The notes: generated by a model not told the origin, from the letters alone. A stretch of 56,916 nucleotides of DNA from Melioribacteraceae bacterium (GCA_022181065.1 BQMY01000094.1:1-56916), one strand, 5' to 3'. Shown: positions 1-9,409, counted from the first letter of the stretch. Numbers and translations are program-made.

Positions 1-436
1 CAATTATAACAATCCTATTGAATTTTAAATTCATTTTCTCCCTTAAGTTGACAGCATTGCTTCAAAAGGGGGACGTGAAAATCAACAACCAGGTTTTTCA
101 ACAATCTCAGTATTTATGTGTATGCAGCAGATTGAAATATTTTGGGTATAACACTTTATTATCGTAATTAAAGAATATTTTTTTAATATAGTCGGAACTG
201 AGTCTCATCAATATTCAAGAATTCGACAAATAGCTTAAATCTTAAAATTATTTTTTGCTTTTCCGTTTAAATCTTACATTTAGCAAACAATAATGAAAAT
301 AAGTTTTTGATATTTTGACCTATTAGCCTTATTTTTTAAAATAAATGATATCTAATCCATAAATCGTATTATAAAACACAATCATGTCTCAAAATTATCC
401 TGTCCATATCAGTTAATTTTAAGTAGGAGGATCTTA
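1..436. other. AT-rich leader region upstream of sdhC, no gene
   Basis: No reading frame with a ribosome binding site was found. Positions about 58-107 resemble the right part of the repeat unit seen at 4690-4734, 5135-5179 and 56528-56545 (TTCAAAAGG, then GGAC, then AACAACCAG, then TTTTTCAACA), so a worn repeat fragment may lie here. The rest is plain AT-rich DNA that must hold the sdh promoter. Confidence 0.6.
315..342 (+). promoter_or_regulatory. Possible sdhCAB promoter
   Basis: TTGACC at 315-320 is followed after 16 bases by TAAAAT at 337-342, about 95 bases before the sdhC start. The match to a sigma-70 type promoter is only moderate, and AT-rich DNA gives such matches by chance. Confidence 0.3.
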
Positions 437-1093
437 ATGTCCTGGCTTTTTCGAAGCTTGAATACTTCTATCGGTAAGAAAATCTTCATGGCGCTTACCG
501 GTATATTTCTGATACTCTTTTTAATAGTGCATCTCATCGGGAACCTTCAGCTGTTCGCCGGTGATGGCGGTGTGGCATTTAACAAATATGCCGAAACACT
601 TGGTCACCTTCCCGGTATTTACGTTCTGGAAGCTGGTCTTGGCTTACTATTTTTGCTCCATATACTTAACGGTCTGCACCTCTGGTGGAATAACCGCAAA
701 GCGCGTCCGGTGAAATATAAAGTAAACAAACCATCCGAAGGCGCTACTGTTTTTTCACGCACGATGGTTCTTACAGGAAGTATCACTTTTATTTTTCTTG
801 TTGTACATCTCAGAACATTTTGGTACGCAAGCAAAATTGAAAACCCCGGCGGGAATCTCTTCGATCTTGTTGTAGAATCTTTCAGGGATCCGATCTATTC
901 GGTGTTCTATATTATTGCGATGGTTCTGTTAGGATTCCACCTCAACCACGGGTTTCAGAGCGCATTCCAGACTTTCGGATGGAACCATTCCAAATATTTT
1001 CCGTTTATTAAAAACCTTGGTACACTTTACGCCATACTGATGGCGGTTGGTTTTGCTTCTATGCCGATTTATTTTTTACTAGGAGGTAACTGA
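437..1093 (+). CDS. sdhC: Succinate dehydrogenase cytochrome b subunit
   Basis: This is the membrane anchor of succinate dehydrogenase/fumarate reductase, passing electrons between the SdhAB head and the quinone pool through haem b. The 218 residues contain five hydrophobic helices, as in the one-anchor-protein (type B, Bacillus/Bacteroidota) enzymes. Histidines suited to ligating two haems lie in the helices: H32, H75 and H81, H124, H168 and H171. The start is firm: AGGAGG at 425-430 precedes the ATG by six bases. The stop overlaps the sdhA start (TGATG), so the subunits are translationally coupled. The enzyme probably uses menaquinone, as in related organisms; that is inference. Confidence 0.96.
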   Translation: MSWLFRSLNTSIGKKIFMALTGIFLILFLIVHLIGNLQLFAGDGGVAFNKYAETLGHLPGIYVLEAGLGLLFLLHILNGLHLWWNNRKARPVKYKVNKPSEGATVFSRTMVLTGSITFIFLVVHLRTFWYASKIENPGGNLFDLVVESFRDPIYSVFYIIAMVLLGFHLNHGFQSAFQTFGWNHSKYFPFIKNLGTLYAILMAVGFASMPIYFLLGGN

Positions 1094-3003
1094 TGACGAA
1101 ATTAGATTCTAAAATACCGGAAGGACCCATTGCCGAAAAATGGACCAATCACAAGTTCAACATGAAACTTGTTAACCCGGCAAACAAAAGAAAATATGAT
1201 ATAATCGTTGTCGGTACCGGTTTGGCAGGAGCTTCAGCTGCCGCGACTCTTGGTGAATTGGGTTATAATGTAACCGCGATTACCTATCATGATTCCGCCC
1301 GCAGAGCACATAGTATAGCCGCTCAGGGTGGTATTAACGCCGCGAAAAATTACCAGAACGACGGTGACTCGGTTTACAGACTTTTTTACGATACAGTAAA
1401 AGGCGGTGATTTCCGCGCGCGCGAGGCAAATGTATATCGTCTTGCCGAAGTATCAAATAATATTATTGATCAGTGTGTTGCCCAGGGTGTTCCGTTCGCA
1501 AGGGAATATGGCGGTCTGCTTGATAACCGTTCTTTCGGTGGCGCTCAGGTTTCACGTACATTCTATGCGAAAGGTCAAACCGGACAGCAGCTTTTGCTCG
1601 GCGCCTACAGCGCGCTTTCCCGTCAGGTGAAAAAAGGTAAAGTTAATATGGTTACCCGTCGAGAAATGCTCGATATTGTTGTTGTTGACGGTGTAGCAAG
1701 CGGTGTTGTTGTACGTAATATGGTCAATGGAGAAATTGAAAGATACTCCGCGCACGCTGTTATTCTCGCTACCGGCGGATATTCCAATGTTTTCTTTCTC
1801 TCAACCAACGCAATGATGTGTAACGCGACCGCAGCGTGGAGAGCTCACAGAAGAGGAGCATATTTCGCAAATCCGTGTTATACTCAGATTCACCCTACAT
1901 GCTTGCCTGTTCATGGTGAAAGTCAGTCAAAACTTACACTTATGAGTGAAAGTTTGCGTAATGACGGACGTATATGGGTAAGTAAAAAACAGAACGATAT
2001 GCGCGCTCCAAATGATATTCCGGAAGAAGAAAGAGATTATTATCTTGAGCGTAAGTATCCTTCGTTCGGGAACCTTTCACCCCGTGATATTTCTTCACGA
2101 AGCGCTAAAGAAGCTATCGATGATGGTAGAGGCGCTCAGGGGCAGGATGCCGTTTATCTTGATTTCCGCGATTCAATCAATCGTTTGGGTAAAGACGCCA
2201 TAGAAGAAAAATATGGGAACCTCTTTGAAATATACGAAACAATAACTGGTGAAAACCCCTACAAGGTACCGATGAAAATTTATCCCGCTCCTCATTACAC
2301 AATGGGTGGATTGTGGGTAGATTATAATCTTCAGAGTACAATACCGGGACTTTTTGTCGCAGGTGAAGCGAACTTCTCTGATCACGGCGCAAACCGTCTG
2401 GGTGCTTCTGCGCTTATGCAGGGACTGGCAGATGGTTACTTTGTAATTCCTTACACAATCGGTAATTATCTCGCGAGCGATAAACCCGTTAAGGAAGATA
2501 CAACTCATGCTGAATATGATAAAGTTCAGACAGAAGTTGAGGAAAGGTTTAATCAACTACTCAACATAAAGGGTAAAAAGACTGTTGACGAAATCCACAA
2601 AAAACTTGGCAGAATAATGTGGAATAAAGTCGGCATGGCTCGTAACGAAGCCGGTTTGAAAGAAGCCGTCACTGAAATCCAGGAACTCCGAAAAGAGTTT
2701 TATGAAGATGTTAATGTAGTAGGTGATTCCAAATCTCTCAATCAGAACCTCGAACGCGCCGGAAGAGTTGCCGATTATCTCGAACTTGGCGAACTTATGG
2801 CTGTTGACGCGCTTAACCGAAACGAATCGTGTGGCGGACATTTCCGCGAAGAGTATCAGACCGACGAAGGTGAAGCTTTGAGGAATGATGATGAATTCAC
2901 AAACGTCTTCGCGTGGGAATATAAATCTGATTCAAACTGGGAGCTGCACAAAGAAGATCTGCAATTTGAGTATGTAAAATTAGCTCAAAGGAGTTACAAA
3001 TAA
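1093..3003 (+). CDS. sdhA: Succinate dehydrogenase/fumarate reductase flavoprotein subunit
   Basis: This is the catalytic subunit that interconverts succinate and fumarate using covalently bound FAD, on the inner face of the cytoplasmic membrane. The 636 residues begin with a dinucleotide-binding GTGLAG motif at 41-46. H73, in [11 protein letters not shown], is the expected FAD attachment histidine. The conserved IHPTCLP and [14 protein letters not shown] segments follow, as does the C-terminal domain ending near LQFEYVKL. Length is normal for the Bacteroidota-type long form. The ATG overlaps the sdhC stop and has its own AGGAGG at 1081-1086. The stop overlaps sdhB (TAATG). The three genes form one operon, sdhCAB. 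Confidence 0.97.
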   Translation: MTKLDSKIPEGPIAEKWTNHKFNMKLVNPANKRKYDIIVVGTGLAGASAAATLGELGYNVTAITYHDSARRAHSIAAQGGINAAKNYQNDGDSVYRLFYDTVKGGDFRAREANVYRLAEVSNNIIDQCVAQGVPFAREYGGLLDNRSFGGAQVSRTFYAKGQTGQQLLLGAYSALSRQVKKGKVNMVTRREMLDIVVVDGVASGVVVRNMVNGEIERYSAHAVILATGGYSNVFFLSTNAMMCNATAAWRAHRRGAYFANPCYTQIHPTCLPVHGESQSKLTLMSESLRNDGRIWVSKKQNDMRAPNDIPEEERDYYLERKYPSFGNLSPRDISSRSAKEAIDDGRGAQGQDAVYLDFRDSINRLGKDAIEEKYGNLFEIYETITGENPYKVPMKIYPAPHYTMGGLWVDYNLQSTIPGLFVAGEANFSDHGANRLGASALMQGLADGYFVIPYTIGNYLASDKPVKEDTTHAEYDKVQTEVEERFNQLLNIKGKKTVDEIHKKLGRIMWNKVGMARNEAGLKEAVTEIQELRKEFYEDVNVVGDSKSLNQNLERAGRVADYLELGELMAVDALNRNESCGGHFREEYQTDEGEALRNDDEFTNVFAWEYKSDSNWELHKEDLQFEYVKLAQRSYK

Positions 3004-3773
3004 TGGCACATAATACTATAAAACTTAAACTGAATATCTGGAAGCAGGCTAACCCCGATTCAGCCGGCGGCTTCAAAGAATACAATGTAGAAGTATCTCC
3101 CGACGCGTCTTTCCTTGAGATGCTCGATGAGCTAAATGACAATCTTGAACGGAATAGTGAAGAACCTGTTGCTTTTGAAAGTGATTGTCGTGAGGGTATC
3201 TGCGGTACTTGCGGACTTGTAATAAATGGTCTTCCTCACGGTCCGTTACCCAAAATTGCTACTTGCCAGCTTCACATGAGGCATTTCAAAGATGGTCAAA
3301 CTATCTGGATTGAACCATTCCGCGCAAAAGCGTTCCCGATCATGAAAGATCTGATTGTTGATCGTACCGCCCTTGATCGTATAATTCAGGCGGGTGGTTA
3401 TGTCTCTATCAATACAGGTGGTGTGCCCGACGCAAACGAAATAGCTATTCCGAAAGAGATAGCTGCTGAGGCTTTCGACGCTGCGGCTTGTATTGGATGT
3501 GGTGCCTGTGTCGCGGCTTGTAAGAATGCATCGGCGATGTTGTTTACCAGCGCGAAAATTTCTCAGCTTGCGCTCCTTCCACAGGGACAAACTGAACGCC
3601 ATGAGCGTGTTGAAGCAATGGTTAAAGAAATGGACGAAAACGGTTTCGGAGCTTGTACCAACACATACGCTTGTGAAGCTGAGTGTCCTAAAGGTGTATC
3701 GGTTAAAAATATCGCGAGGATGAACAGAGAGTTTTTCGGCGCGAAAGCAAAATCGAAAAATCTTACTTTTTAG
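3003..3773 (+). CDS. sdhB: Succinate dehydrogenase/fumarate reductase iron-sulfur subunit
   Basis: This subunit links the flavin in SdhA to the haems in SdhC through three Fe-S clusters. The N-terminal ferredoxin domain has the [2Fe-2S] cysteines C62, C67, C70 and C88. The C-terminal half has the [11 protein letters not shown] and [14 protein letters not shown] motifs that hold the [4Fe-4S] and [3Fe-4S] clusters. Length, 256 residues, is normal. The start ATG overlaps the sdhA stop, with AAAGGAG at 2987-2993 inside the sdhA end. It is the last gene of the operon and is followed by a clear hairpin terminator. Confidence 0.97.
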   Translation: MAHNTIKLKLNIWKQANPDSAGGFKEYNVEVSPDASFLEMLDELNDNLERNSEEPVAFESDCREGICGTCGLVINGLPHGPLPKIATCQLHMRHFKDGQTIWIEPFRAKAFPIMKDLIVDRTALDRIIQAGGYVSINTGGVPDANEIAIPKEIAAEAFDAAACIGCGACVAACKNASAMLFTSAKISQLALLPQGQTERHERVEAMVKEMDENGFGACTNTYACEAECPKGVSVKNIARMNREFFGAKAKSKNLTF

Positions 3774-3800
3774 AAATAAACTACACAATTATAAATTCAG

Positions 3801-3828
3801 GGCGCTCAATCAGGGCGCCTTTTTTTTT
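3801..3828 (+). terminator. Rho-independent terminator of sdhCAB
   Basis: GGCGC (3801-3805) pairs with GCGCC (3815-3819) across a 9-base loop and is followed by a run of nine T (3820-3828), 28 bases after the sdhB stop. Confidence 0.8.
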
Positions 3829-4209
3829 CTGCTCCCGGACTCATATTTGAGCAATTCCCGGATAGATGCCCGCTTCTCCGAGCATGGCATATACTGCATG
3901 GTGTCATTTCCGCGGATCCGCCAAGGCGGAGGAAATCTAATCTTATAAAACTGGATTCATGTCGAAGCCGGGTATAACATAATACAAGGCTCCCGAGGTT
4001 CGCCTGTCCCGCAACGCGGGAAAGGGTCGGACAATTGAAGGCCCTTGCACACTGACGGGTCTTCGAGTGCCTCAGACAACTCTGATCATAGATCACTGAG
4101 TTTTCGCCGGTTCCACAATGAGGGAAAAGATATAAGAAAATTTCTGCATTTTCGTAACATTAACCCACGGTTTGAACCGTGGGGAACAGGACAGTGACAC
4201 AACACTTCC

Positions 4210-4256
4210 AAACCGTTTTAACGGTTTCGCGTATCATAAAACGGTTAAAACCGTTT
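4210..4256. repeat. Twin AACCGTT/AACGGTT palindromes
   Basis: Two adjacent near-perfect palindromes, AAACCGTTTTAACGGTTT at 4210-4227 and AAACGGTTAAAACCGTTT at about 4238-4256, separated by CGCGTATCAT. The pair recurs at 20757-20801 and, inverted, at 28840-28885, with the same spacing. Its function is unknown. Confidence 0.85.
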
Positions 4257-4489
4257 ATTTTCCATACATCCGGATTCCCCACGACTGAAGTCATGGGTTA
4301 ATGATTTGAAAACTCTACCTCACCTTTATTTACCGAGCCGGGTAGCACAAACCGGGTACAACGCAATTTCCCGGTTAGATGCCCGATCTGGTCGGGCATG
4401 ACAAAAAACACAATGTCATTCCTGCGAAAGCAGGAATCCAGAGATGCCGTCTTGTCGCAATGCTGCAAACCGAACCCACTCCTCTTGCA

Positions 4490-4734
4490 TAGTTATCAGT
4501 CACAAGTCGTAAGTCTGAAGTCAAAAACGAAAAACAAAAACTGGATACCCGCCTTCGCGGGTATGACAAAAATTGGATAATTGTCATTCCTGCGAAGACA
4601 GGATTCCAGAGATATCGTGTTTTCGCGATACCGAAATCATAACCCTTCAAATCATCCTCCGTCTTTCGACTATCGTCGAAATCCACCTCCTTCAAACGGA
4701 GGACTTTTACAACCAGCAACTTTTTCAACAGTCA
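4490..4734 (+). repeat. 245-bp direct repeat, copy 1
   Basis: The same 245 bases recur at 4935-5179 with about eight substitutions and no gaps, offset exactly 445. It holds ATACCCGC/GCGGGTAT (4545-4564), ATTCCTGC/ACAGGATT (4586-4605), TTCGAC/GTCGAA (4665-4680) and CCTCC/GGAGG (4686-4702) hairpins. The short overlapping frames it creates are not genes. Confidence 0.95.
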
Positions 4735-4934
4735 TTTAGGATGGGTTCCTATTGGTTGAGGTAAGAAAAACAAGATGCCCTCAGCATTTGACGAATCCAG
4801 GGGCATGACAAATACAAGGCTCCTGTGCTTCGATGTAACTCAGCAACCTTCTCTTCTGTCCCGCAAAGCGGGGAAGAACCGGTCTAAAGTCTTTGGTCAA
4901 AGACTAATAACATGATACTCGTCTATATTAATCT

Positions 4935-5179
4935 TAGTTATCAGTCACAAGTCGTAAGTCTGAAGTCAAAAACGAAAAACAAAGACTGGATACCCGCCTT
5001 CGCGGGTATGACAAAAATTGGATAATTGTCATTCCTGTGAAGACAGGAATCCAGAGATATCGTGTTTTCGCGATACTGAAATCATAACCCTTCAAATCAT
5101 CCTCCGTCTTTCGACTATCGTCGAAATCCACCTTCCTCAAAAGGAGGACTTTTACAACCAGCAACTTTTTCAACAGTCA
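4935..5179 (+). repeat. 245-bp direct repeat, copy 2
   Basis: Second copy of the unit at 4490-4734. Differences fall partly in hairpin stems. Here the ATTCCTGT (5031-5038) and ACAGGAAT (5043-5050) arms pair perfectly, whereas copy 1 pairs imperfectly. Confidence 0.95.
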
Positions 5180-5319
5180 AAAGTCCTTCCCTTTACTAAA
5201 GGGAAGGATGCTCCAGAGGCGCACAGGTTTAGGATGGGTTCGTTTTATGCTTGAATCCAGTTGTTTCTTCGTGATCATTAGTCGTAAGTCAAAAAACAAA
5301 AACATAGATGCCCAATCAA

Positions 5320-5333
5320 TTCGCCGGGGCGAA
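5320..5333. repeat. TTCGCC-GG-GGCGAA palindrome
   Basis: A perfect 6-bp inverted repeat with a two-base centre, preceded by CAA. A related element sits at 20386-20402 inside a different host palindrome (ATACCC...GGGTAT). See the findings on nested palindromes. Confidence 0.7.
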
Positions 5334-5530
5334 GAGAATGACAATTCAGTTATTTCATCCCCTTCTCCTGCTGACAGGAGAGGGGGTTGGGGGTGAGGTC
5401 AGAAAATCCAGGATTATCTTTGGCTTTACCAAATTATCCTACAACTGAAGTCATGGGTTAATGATTTGAAAAACTCTCCCGCAGTCGAATGTCGGATGTC
5501 TCAAGTCAAAAGACTTTCGACCGGCGACTA

Positions 5531-6169
5531 TTAAATCAGTCCTTTTCTGATAGCCTTTGCCACCGCTTCAGATTGCGAGTGGACGTGAAGTTTAGTGTAG
5601 ATATTTCTGATATGATGCCTTACAGTATCAACACTGATGTAAAGTACATCAGCAATTTCGTTGTAATTATTCCCTTCTGCCAGACGTGTGAGGACTTCAA
5701 TCTCACGAGGAGTAAGTTTATATTCATCCTCAACAGGCTCAGCCTGATTCTGCTGCTGAAAAACGGTTATCACCTGTCGCGCTATTCTGGAGCTCATCGG
5801 GCTGCCGCCGTCATAAACCTCGCGTATTGCTTCAAGTAATCTGCTTGGGGGTGTCTTTTTAACAAGATAACCACAAGCACCGGCGCACAACGCTTCAAAC
5901 ACAACATTACTCTCTTCATAAACTGTGAGCATAAGGATGGACAAATCGGTATCAATTTTCATTGCTCGTTTAACACCTTCAATACCATTTATACCCGGTA
6001 ACCCGATATCCATAAGTACAACATCGAGAAGATCTTCCTTCAGTTCAGCTAAAAATGATTCGCAATCACCAAAAGAGCCGATACATTTGTAGCCTTCGGT
6101 TCCGTTAATAAGGGCGGCCAGTCCCTCACGGATATTGTTATTATCTTCAACTATCGCAACTCTGATCAT
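5531..6169 (-). CDS. NarL/LuxR-family response regulator
   Basis: This is a cytoplasmic transcription regulator of 212 residues. The receiver domain (about 1-120) has the acidic pocket E8/D9, the phospho-acceptor D54 in VVLMDIGLPG and a late lysine in VKKTPP. The C-terminal LuxR-type helix-turn-helix (about 147-210) reads LTPREIEVLTRLAEG, followed by the recognition-helix segment SVDTVRHHIRNIYTKL. Its start lies 12 bases after the stop of the large histidine kinase at 6182-9409, so the two form a two-component pair transcribed together, kinase first. Its target genes cannot be told from the sequence. Confidence 0.93.
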   Translation of the reverse strand: MIRVAIVEDNNNIREGLAALINGTEGYKCIGSFGDCESFLAELKEDLLDVVLMDIGLPGINGIEGVKRAMKIDTDLSILMLTVYEESNVVFEALCAGACGYLVKKTPPSRLLEAIREVYDGGSPMSSRIARQVITVFQQQNQAEPVEDEYKLTPREIEVLTRLAEGNNYNEIADVLYISVDTVRHHIRNIYTKLHVHSQSEAVAKAIRKGLI

Positions 6170-6181
6170 ACTAACCGGGGG

Positions 6182-9100
6182 TTAAATGTTATTAAAGATA
6201 GATTTTAATCTTTTCAATTTACTGAATTTACCGCGAAAAATGATTTCGGTACCATAATTCGCCGCGGAACGGAAGGTTACTTCCCCGCCAATCAATTCGG
6301 CACGGCTCTTCATATTTTTAATACCGTTTCCGGTTGTTTCGCGAACATCATTAAGCCCCTGACCATTATCCTTTAGTGACAACACGAGTATATCACCGGA
6401 AATTTTCGCGACCAATTCAATTTTACTGCATTGACTATGTTTGATACAGTTGTGAATACCTTCCTTAAAAATAAGAAAAAGATTTTGTTTATAGTCCATG
6501 TTTAATTTTAGTTGATCAAGTCCATCATGCGATGATATCCTGAAAGCTACTCCCAGTTCTGAGAGGAGATCAGAGTACGAATCTTTCAATCGTATTAGCA
6601 GATCTTTCAGAGTATCCCGTTTCGGGTTAACCATCCATACAATATCGCTCATTGAATCAATAAGTGAACGAGCTGTATCAGAAAGAGTGCTCATTCGCTT
6701 TGAAATAGCCGGTGAATCTTTTTTAAGTTCTACGGAGGTTAATTCACTTAATATAGAGATTTCTGTTAATCCGGCTCCAATATTATCATGCAGATCGGCA
6801 GCAAGTTTTGATTTGATGCGTTCAATCGCAAGCAAATGGTCAAACCTGAGTTTGAACGCAAGTGAAATGACGCTTATCAATCCAAAAATGCCCAACGCGA
6901 TAAACCACCAGGTGTACCAAAACGGTGGATGAATTACAATACTGATATTATCTTCCTCTGTATTCCACACTCCGAACCGGTTTACCGCGCGTACTCTGAA
7001 TTTATAATATCCCGGAGCAAGGTTCGCGTAACTAACACTTCTAACTCCGGCAGCAGCCTGATGCCAGTCCTGATCAAGCCCGTCAAGTTTATAAGAATAT
7101 TTGTAATTACTTTCTTCATTGTAATCCAGCACGGCGAATTCGACCGTAAAGAAATTTTGCGAGTAGGATATTTGTATTTCCTCTTGCTGTCCAACCACAG
7201 GTTTGTTAAAAACCTTAAAACTTGTAATCGCTATCGGAACTGTCTGGAAAAACTGACTAATATTCTGTGGATAAAAATGGTTGACTCCGTTAATCCCGCC
7301 GAAAAACATCTCACCATCAGGTGTTTTGGAGTAAGCCCCACCGCTGAACTCCATACTCAGCAAGCCGTCATTCATATCAAAATAGCTGATATAATAAATA
7401 TTATAGTTGAGTTTAATTATTCCATTATCGGAGCTGAGCCAGAGATTATTGCGGTCGTCCTCAAGAATTCCGTATATAACATTACTGTAAAACCCGTTGG
7501 ATTCGTTATATCGAATAAACCTGCCGGATTCTCTGTCAAATTTATTTAATCCACCTCCGTAAGTTCCTGCCCAGATATACCCGTTCTGATCTTCGTGTAT
7601 TGCCATAACTCTGTCGTCGCTGAGACTGTGGATATCTTCGGGAATATGGCGGTATGACTCAAATTCTTCTGTTTCCCGGTTGAAACGGGTCAAACCGGCT
7701 CCAAAAGTACCTATCCACAAATGTTTGTCGGAGCCTTCCATGATAGTATAGACATTGTTACCGGGAATGGAGGTCGAATCGGATTCATTATACTGATAGC
7801 GGGTAAACGATATTTTATTATCACCATCATAGGCGTCGGAAAGCAGAAATTTGTTTAATCCTCCTCCGAAAGTAGCGACCCAGCATGTTTGATTTGAATC
7901 GATGTAAATATCAACTACCTGATTTCCACCAATCGATGAGGAATCGTTTTGATCAAATGTATATGTATAGAATTTACCTGATGCCTTATCATAGCGGTTC
8001 AAGCCACCACGATAAGTCCCGATCCATAATGATCTTCCGTCACCGGTTATAGCACGAACATGATTGTCGCTCAAAGAATACGGGTTATCAGGGTCCCGGA
8101 GGATATACTCAAACTTGTTTTCTTTTCTGTTGTATTTATTCAGTCCGCCCTTGTAGGTACCAAACCAGAAAATATTGCTATCTTCTGTATATACTTCCCA
8201 AACAACATTGTCGTTGAGTCCCTTATCGGGGTATTGCCGGTTTATCTGTTCAAACTTCTTTTCAACTTTGTAAATTTTGCTTATTCCCTGCGCGAGATGA
8301 GCGCCCACCCAGATAATTCCGGAATTATCTGCAAAGACAGATAAAATTTCATCGTCAGCAATTGTATTAGGCAATTGTGAATCATGCCTGAAAGTAAACC
8401 AGGTATTTTCATCAGGATTAAATTTTGTTAATCCTCCCCCAAAAGTTCCTAACCATAAATTCCCTGAACCATCCTCGGTTATTGATACAATGTTGGAGGA
8501 ATTTAGCCTGTTTGCCGAGTTGCTGATATTATTGTAGTGTGTGAATACCTTTGTCTGGCTGCGACCTGAGATATCAAAACTATACAAACCAACCGAGTTG
8601 GTACCAATCCATAAAAGAGAATCACCGGAAATATGCAATGTATTCAGATATAGACTTTCACCGTTACTCCTGTCGATGATAGGATCATATCTGTCGAACC
8701 TGAAAATAAACCCCTCGGAGAAGGGATCGTGATGAAGAAATATTTTATTAAGTCCACCACCAAAAGTAGCAAGAAACATATTTCCTCTCGAATCGGCGGT
8801 GATATCAAGGATTCTGTTGGAGTGGAGCCCGTCATCGTTAAAATCAGCGTTAATATGTAGTAGCTCGCCGGTGCTTTTTCTGTAGATTTTTATACCGTTG
8901 CCCCAGGTACCGACCCAGATATTACCGAATTTATCTTCCTTGAGGGAGGTAATTGAGTTTGGACCCATTCTACTGAATAATAATGGTCCGGCATAGTAGT
9001 TCGTTGTTATTGTGGGCACTTCCTCATCAGGAGAGGTGATATTTATTACATCAATCTTTGATTGTTTTCTGTCAAATTTATTCAGTTTGCCATCAAAAAG

Positions 9101-9409
9101 CCCTATCCAGATAATCCCGTCACTATCCTCGTATATATCAATTACACCTTTATCAGAAATGGAAAGTTTCTCAGTTTCACTGTCAGTATATACAGTAAAT
9201 GAATATCCATCGAATTTATTCAGACCGTTTGCTGTCGCGAACCATAAAAACCCGTCGGAATCCTGGAGGATATCCATTACCGTAGTGCGGGATAATCCCT
9301 TCTGAGTACTGATATTTTTTATACGATACTCATCGGGAACGGTTTCGGCAAAAGAAAACGAAATCACCAAAACTGTAAAAAGTAATATGTATAGCTGTTT
9401 GCCGGTCAA
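6182..9409 (-). CDS. Reg_prop two-propeller sensor histidine kinase (HisKA_3 type)
   Basis: This is a membrane sensor kinase of 1075 residues. A signal-peptide-like N-terminus is followed by some 700 residues of repeated propeller blades (GNIWVGTWGNGIKIY, NLWLGTFGGGLTKF, HLWIGTFGAGLTRF and others), expected to fold as two seven-bladed propellers in the periplasm. A Y_Y_Y domain follows (YSYKLDGLDQDW, SYANLAPGYYKFRVRA), then one transmembrane helix (WWFIALGIFGLISVISLAF). The cytoplasmic part has the HisKA_3 phospho-histidine H874 (DLHDNIGAGLTEI) and a HATPase_c domain (N box KEGIHNCIKHS, G boxes DNGQGL and GNGIKNM). Unlike the hybrid two-component systems of Bacteroides, it carries no receiver or AraC domain; these roles pass to the separate NarL-type regulator downstream. 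Its ligand is unknown; relatives sense glycans. Confidence 0.93.
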   Translation of the reverse strand: MTGKQLYILLFTVLVISFSFAETVPDEYRIKNISTQKGLSRTTVMDILQDSDGFLWFATANGLNKFDGYSFTVYTDSETEKLSISDKGVIDIYEDSDGIIWIGLFDGKLNKFDRKQSKIDVINITSPDEEVPTITTNYYAGPLLFSRMGPNSITSLKEDKFGNIWVGTWGNGIKIYRKSTGELLHINADFNDDGLHSNRILDITADSRGNMFLATFGGGLNKIFLHHDPFSEGFIFRFDRYDPIIDRSNGESLYLNTLHISGDSLLWIGTNSVGLYSFDISGRSQTKVFTHYNNISNSANRLNSSNIVSITEDGSGNLWLGTFGGGLTKFNPDENTWFTFRHDSQLPNTIADDEILSVFADNSGIIWVGAHLAQGISKIYKVEKKFEQINRQYPDKGLNDNVVWEVYTEDSNIFWFGTYKGGLNKYNRKENKFEYILRDPDNPYSLSDNHVRAITGDGRSLWIGTYRGGLNRYDKASGKFYTYTFDQNDSSSIGGNQVVDIYIDSNQTCWVATFGGGLNKFLLSDAYDGDNKISFTRYQYNESDSTSIPGNNVYTIMEGSDKHLWIGTFGAGLTRFNRETEEFESYRHIPEDIHSLSDDRVMAIHEDQNGYIWAGTYGGGLNKFDRESGRFIRYNESNGFYSNVIYGILEDDRNNLWLSSDNGIIKLNYNIYYISYFDMNDGLLSMEFSGGAYSKTPDGEMFFGGINGVNHFYPQNISQFFQTVPIAITSFKVFNKPVVGQQEEIQISYSQNFFTVEFAVLDYNEESNYKYSYKLDGLDQDWHQAAAGVRSVSYANLAPGYYKFRVRAVNRFGVWNTEEDNISIVIHPPFWYTWWFIALGIFGLISVISLAFKLRFDHLLAIERIKSKLAADLHDNIGAGLTEISILSELTSVELKKDSPAISKRMSTLSDTARSLIDSMSDIVWMVNPKRDTLKDLLIRLKDSYSDLLSELGVAFRISSHDGLDQLKLNMDYKQNLFLIFKEGIHNCIKHSQCSKIELVAKISGDILVLSLKDNGQGLNDVRETTGNGIKNMKSRAELIGGEVTFRSAANYGTEIIFRGKFSKLKRLKSIFNNI

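Larger units (their letters stand above)
3832..5520. repeat. Palindrome mosaic A (between convergent sdhB and the response regulator)
   Basis: About 1.7 kb with no credible gene, made of short palindromic units. In order: a TGCCCG/CGAGCA unit near 3867; the ATTTCC...GGAAAT unit with nested TCCGCC/GGCGGA (3906-3936); a long unit shared with mosaic B (about 3986-4113); CCCACGG...CCGTGGG (4164-4183); twin AACCGTT palindromes (4210-4227 and 4237-4256); the ACGACTGAAGTCATGGGTT unit (4281-4299); GCCCGA/TCGGGC (4381-4397); ATTCCTGC/GCAGGAAT (4418-4437); and then a 245-base direct duplication. Units recur in mosaics B, C and D. They look like REP/BIME-type intergenic elements, but no associated RAYT transposase lies in the window. 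Confidence 0.85.

Noticed and set aside
3246-3788. 180-codon minus-strand frame
   Set aside because: It lies opposite sdhB, whose Fe-S motifs and operon position are firm, and crosses the sdh stop.
3806-4096. Minus-strand frame of 96 codons, similar in sequence to one at 20327-20629
   Set aside because: The similarity is caused by the shared palindrome mosaic; there is no ribosome site, the frame covers the sdh terminator, and the mosaic copies break the frame differently.
4375-5254. Several overlapping small frames on both strands, two of them near-identical
   Set aside because: They arise from the 245-bp direct repeat and hairpin units; none has a start signal and their translations are those of palindromic repeats.
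3832-5520. CRISPR array
   Set aside because: Repeat units differ in sequence and spacing, are palindromic without unique spacers of even length, and no cas gene is present.
6929-7549. 206-codon plus-strand frame
   Set aside because: It is antisense to the Reg_prop kinase coding region with no recognisable domain or ribosome site.
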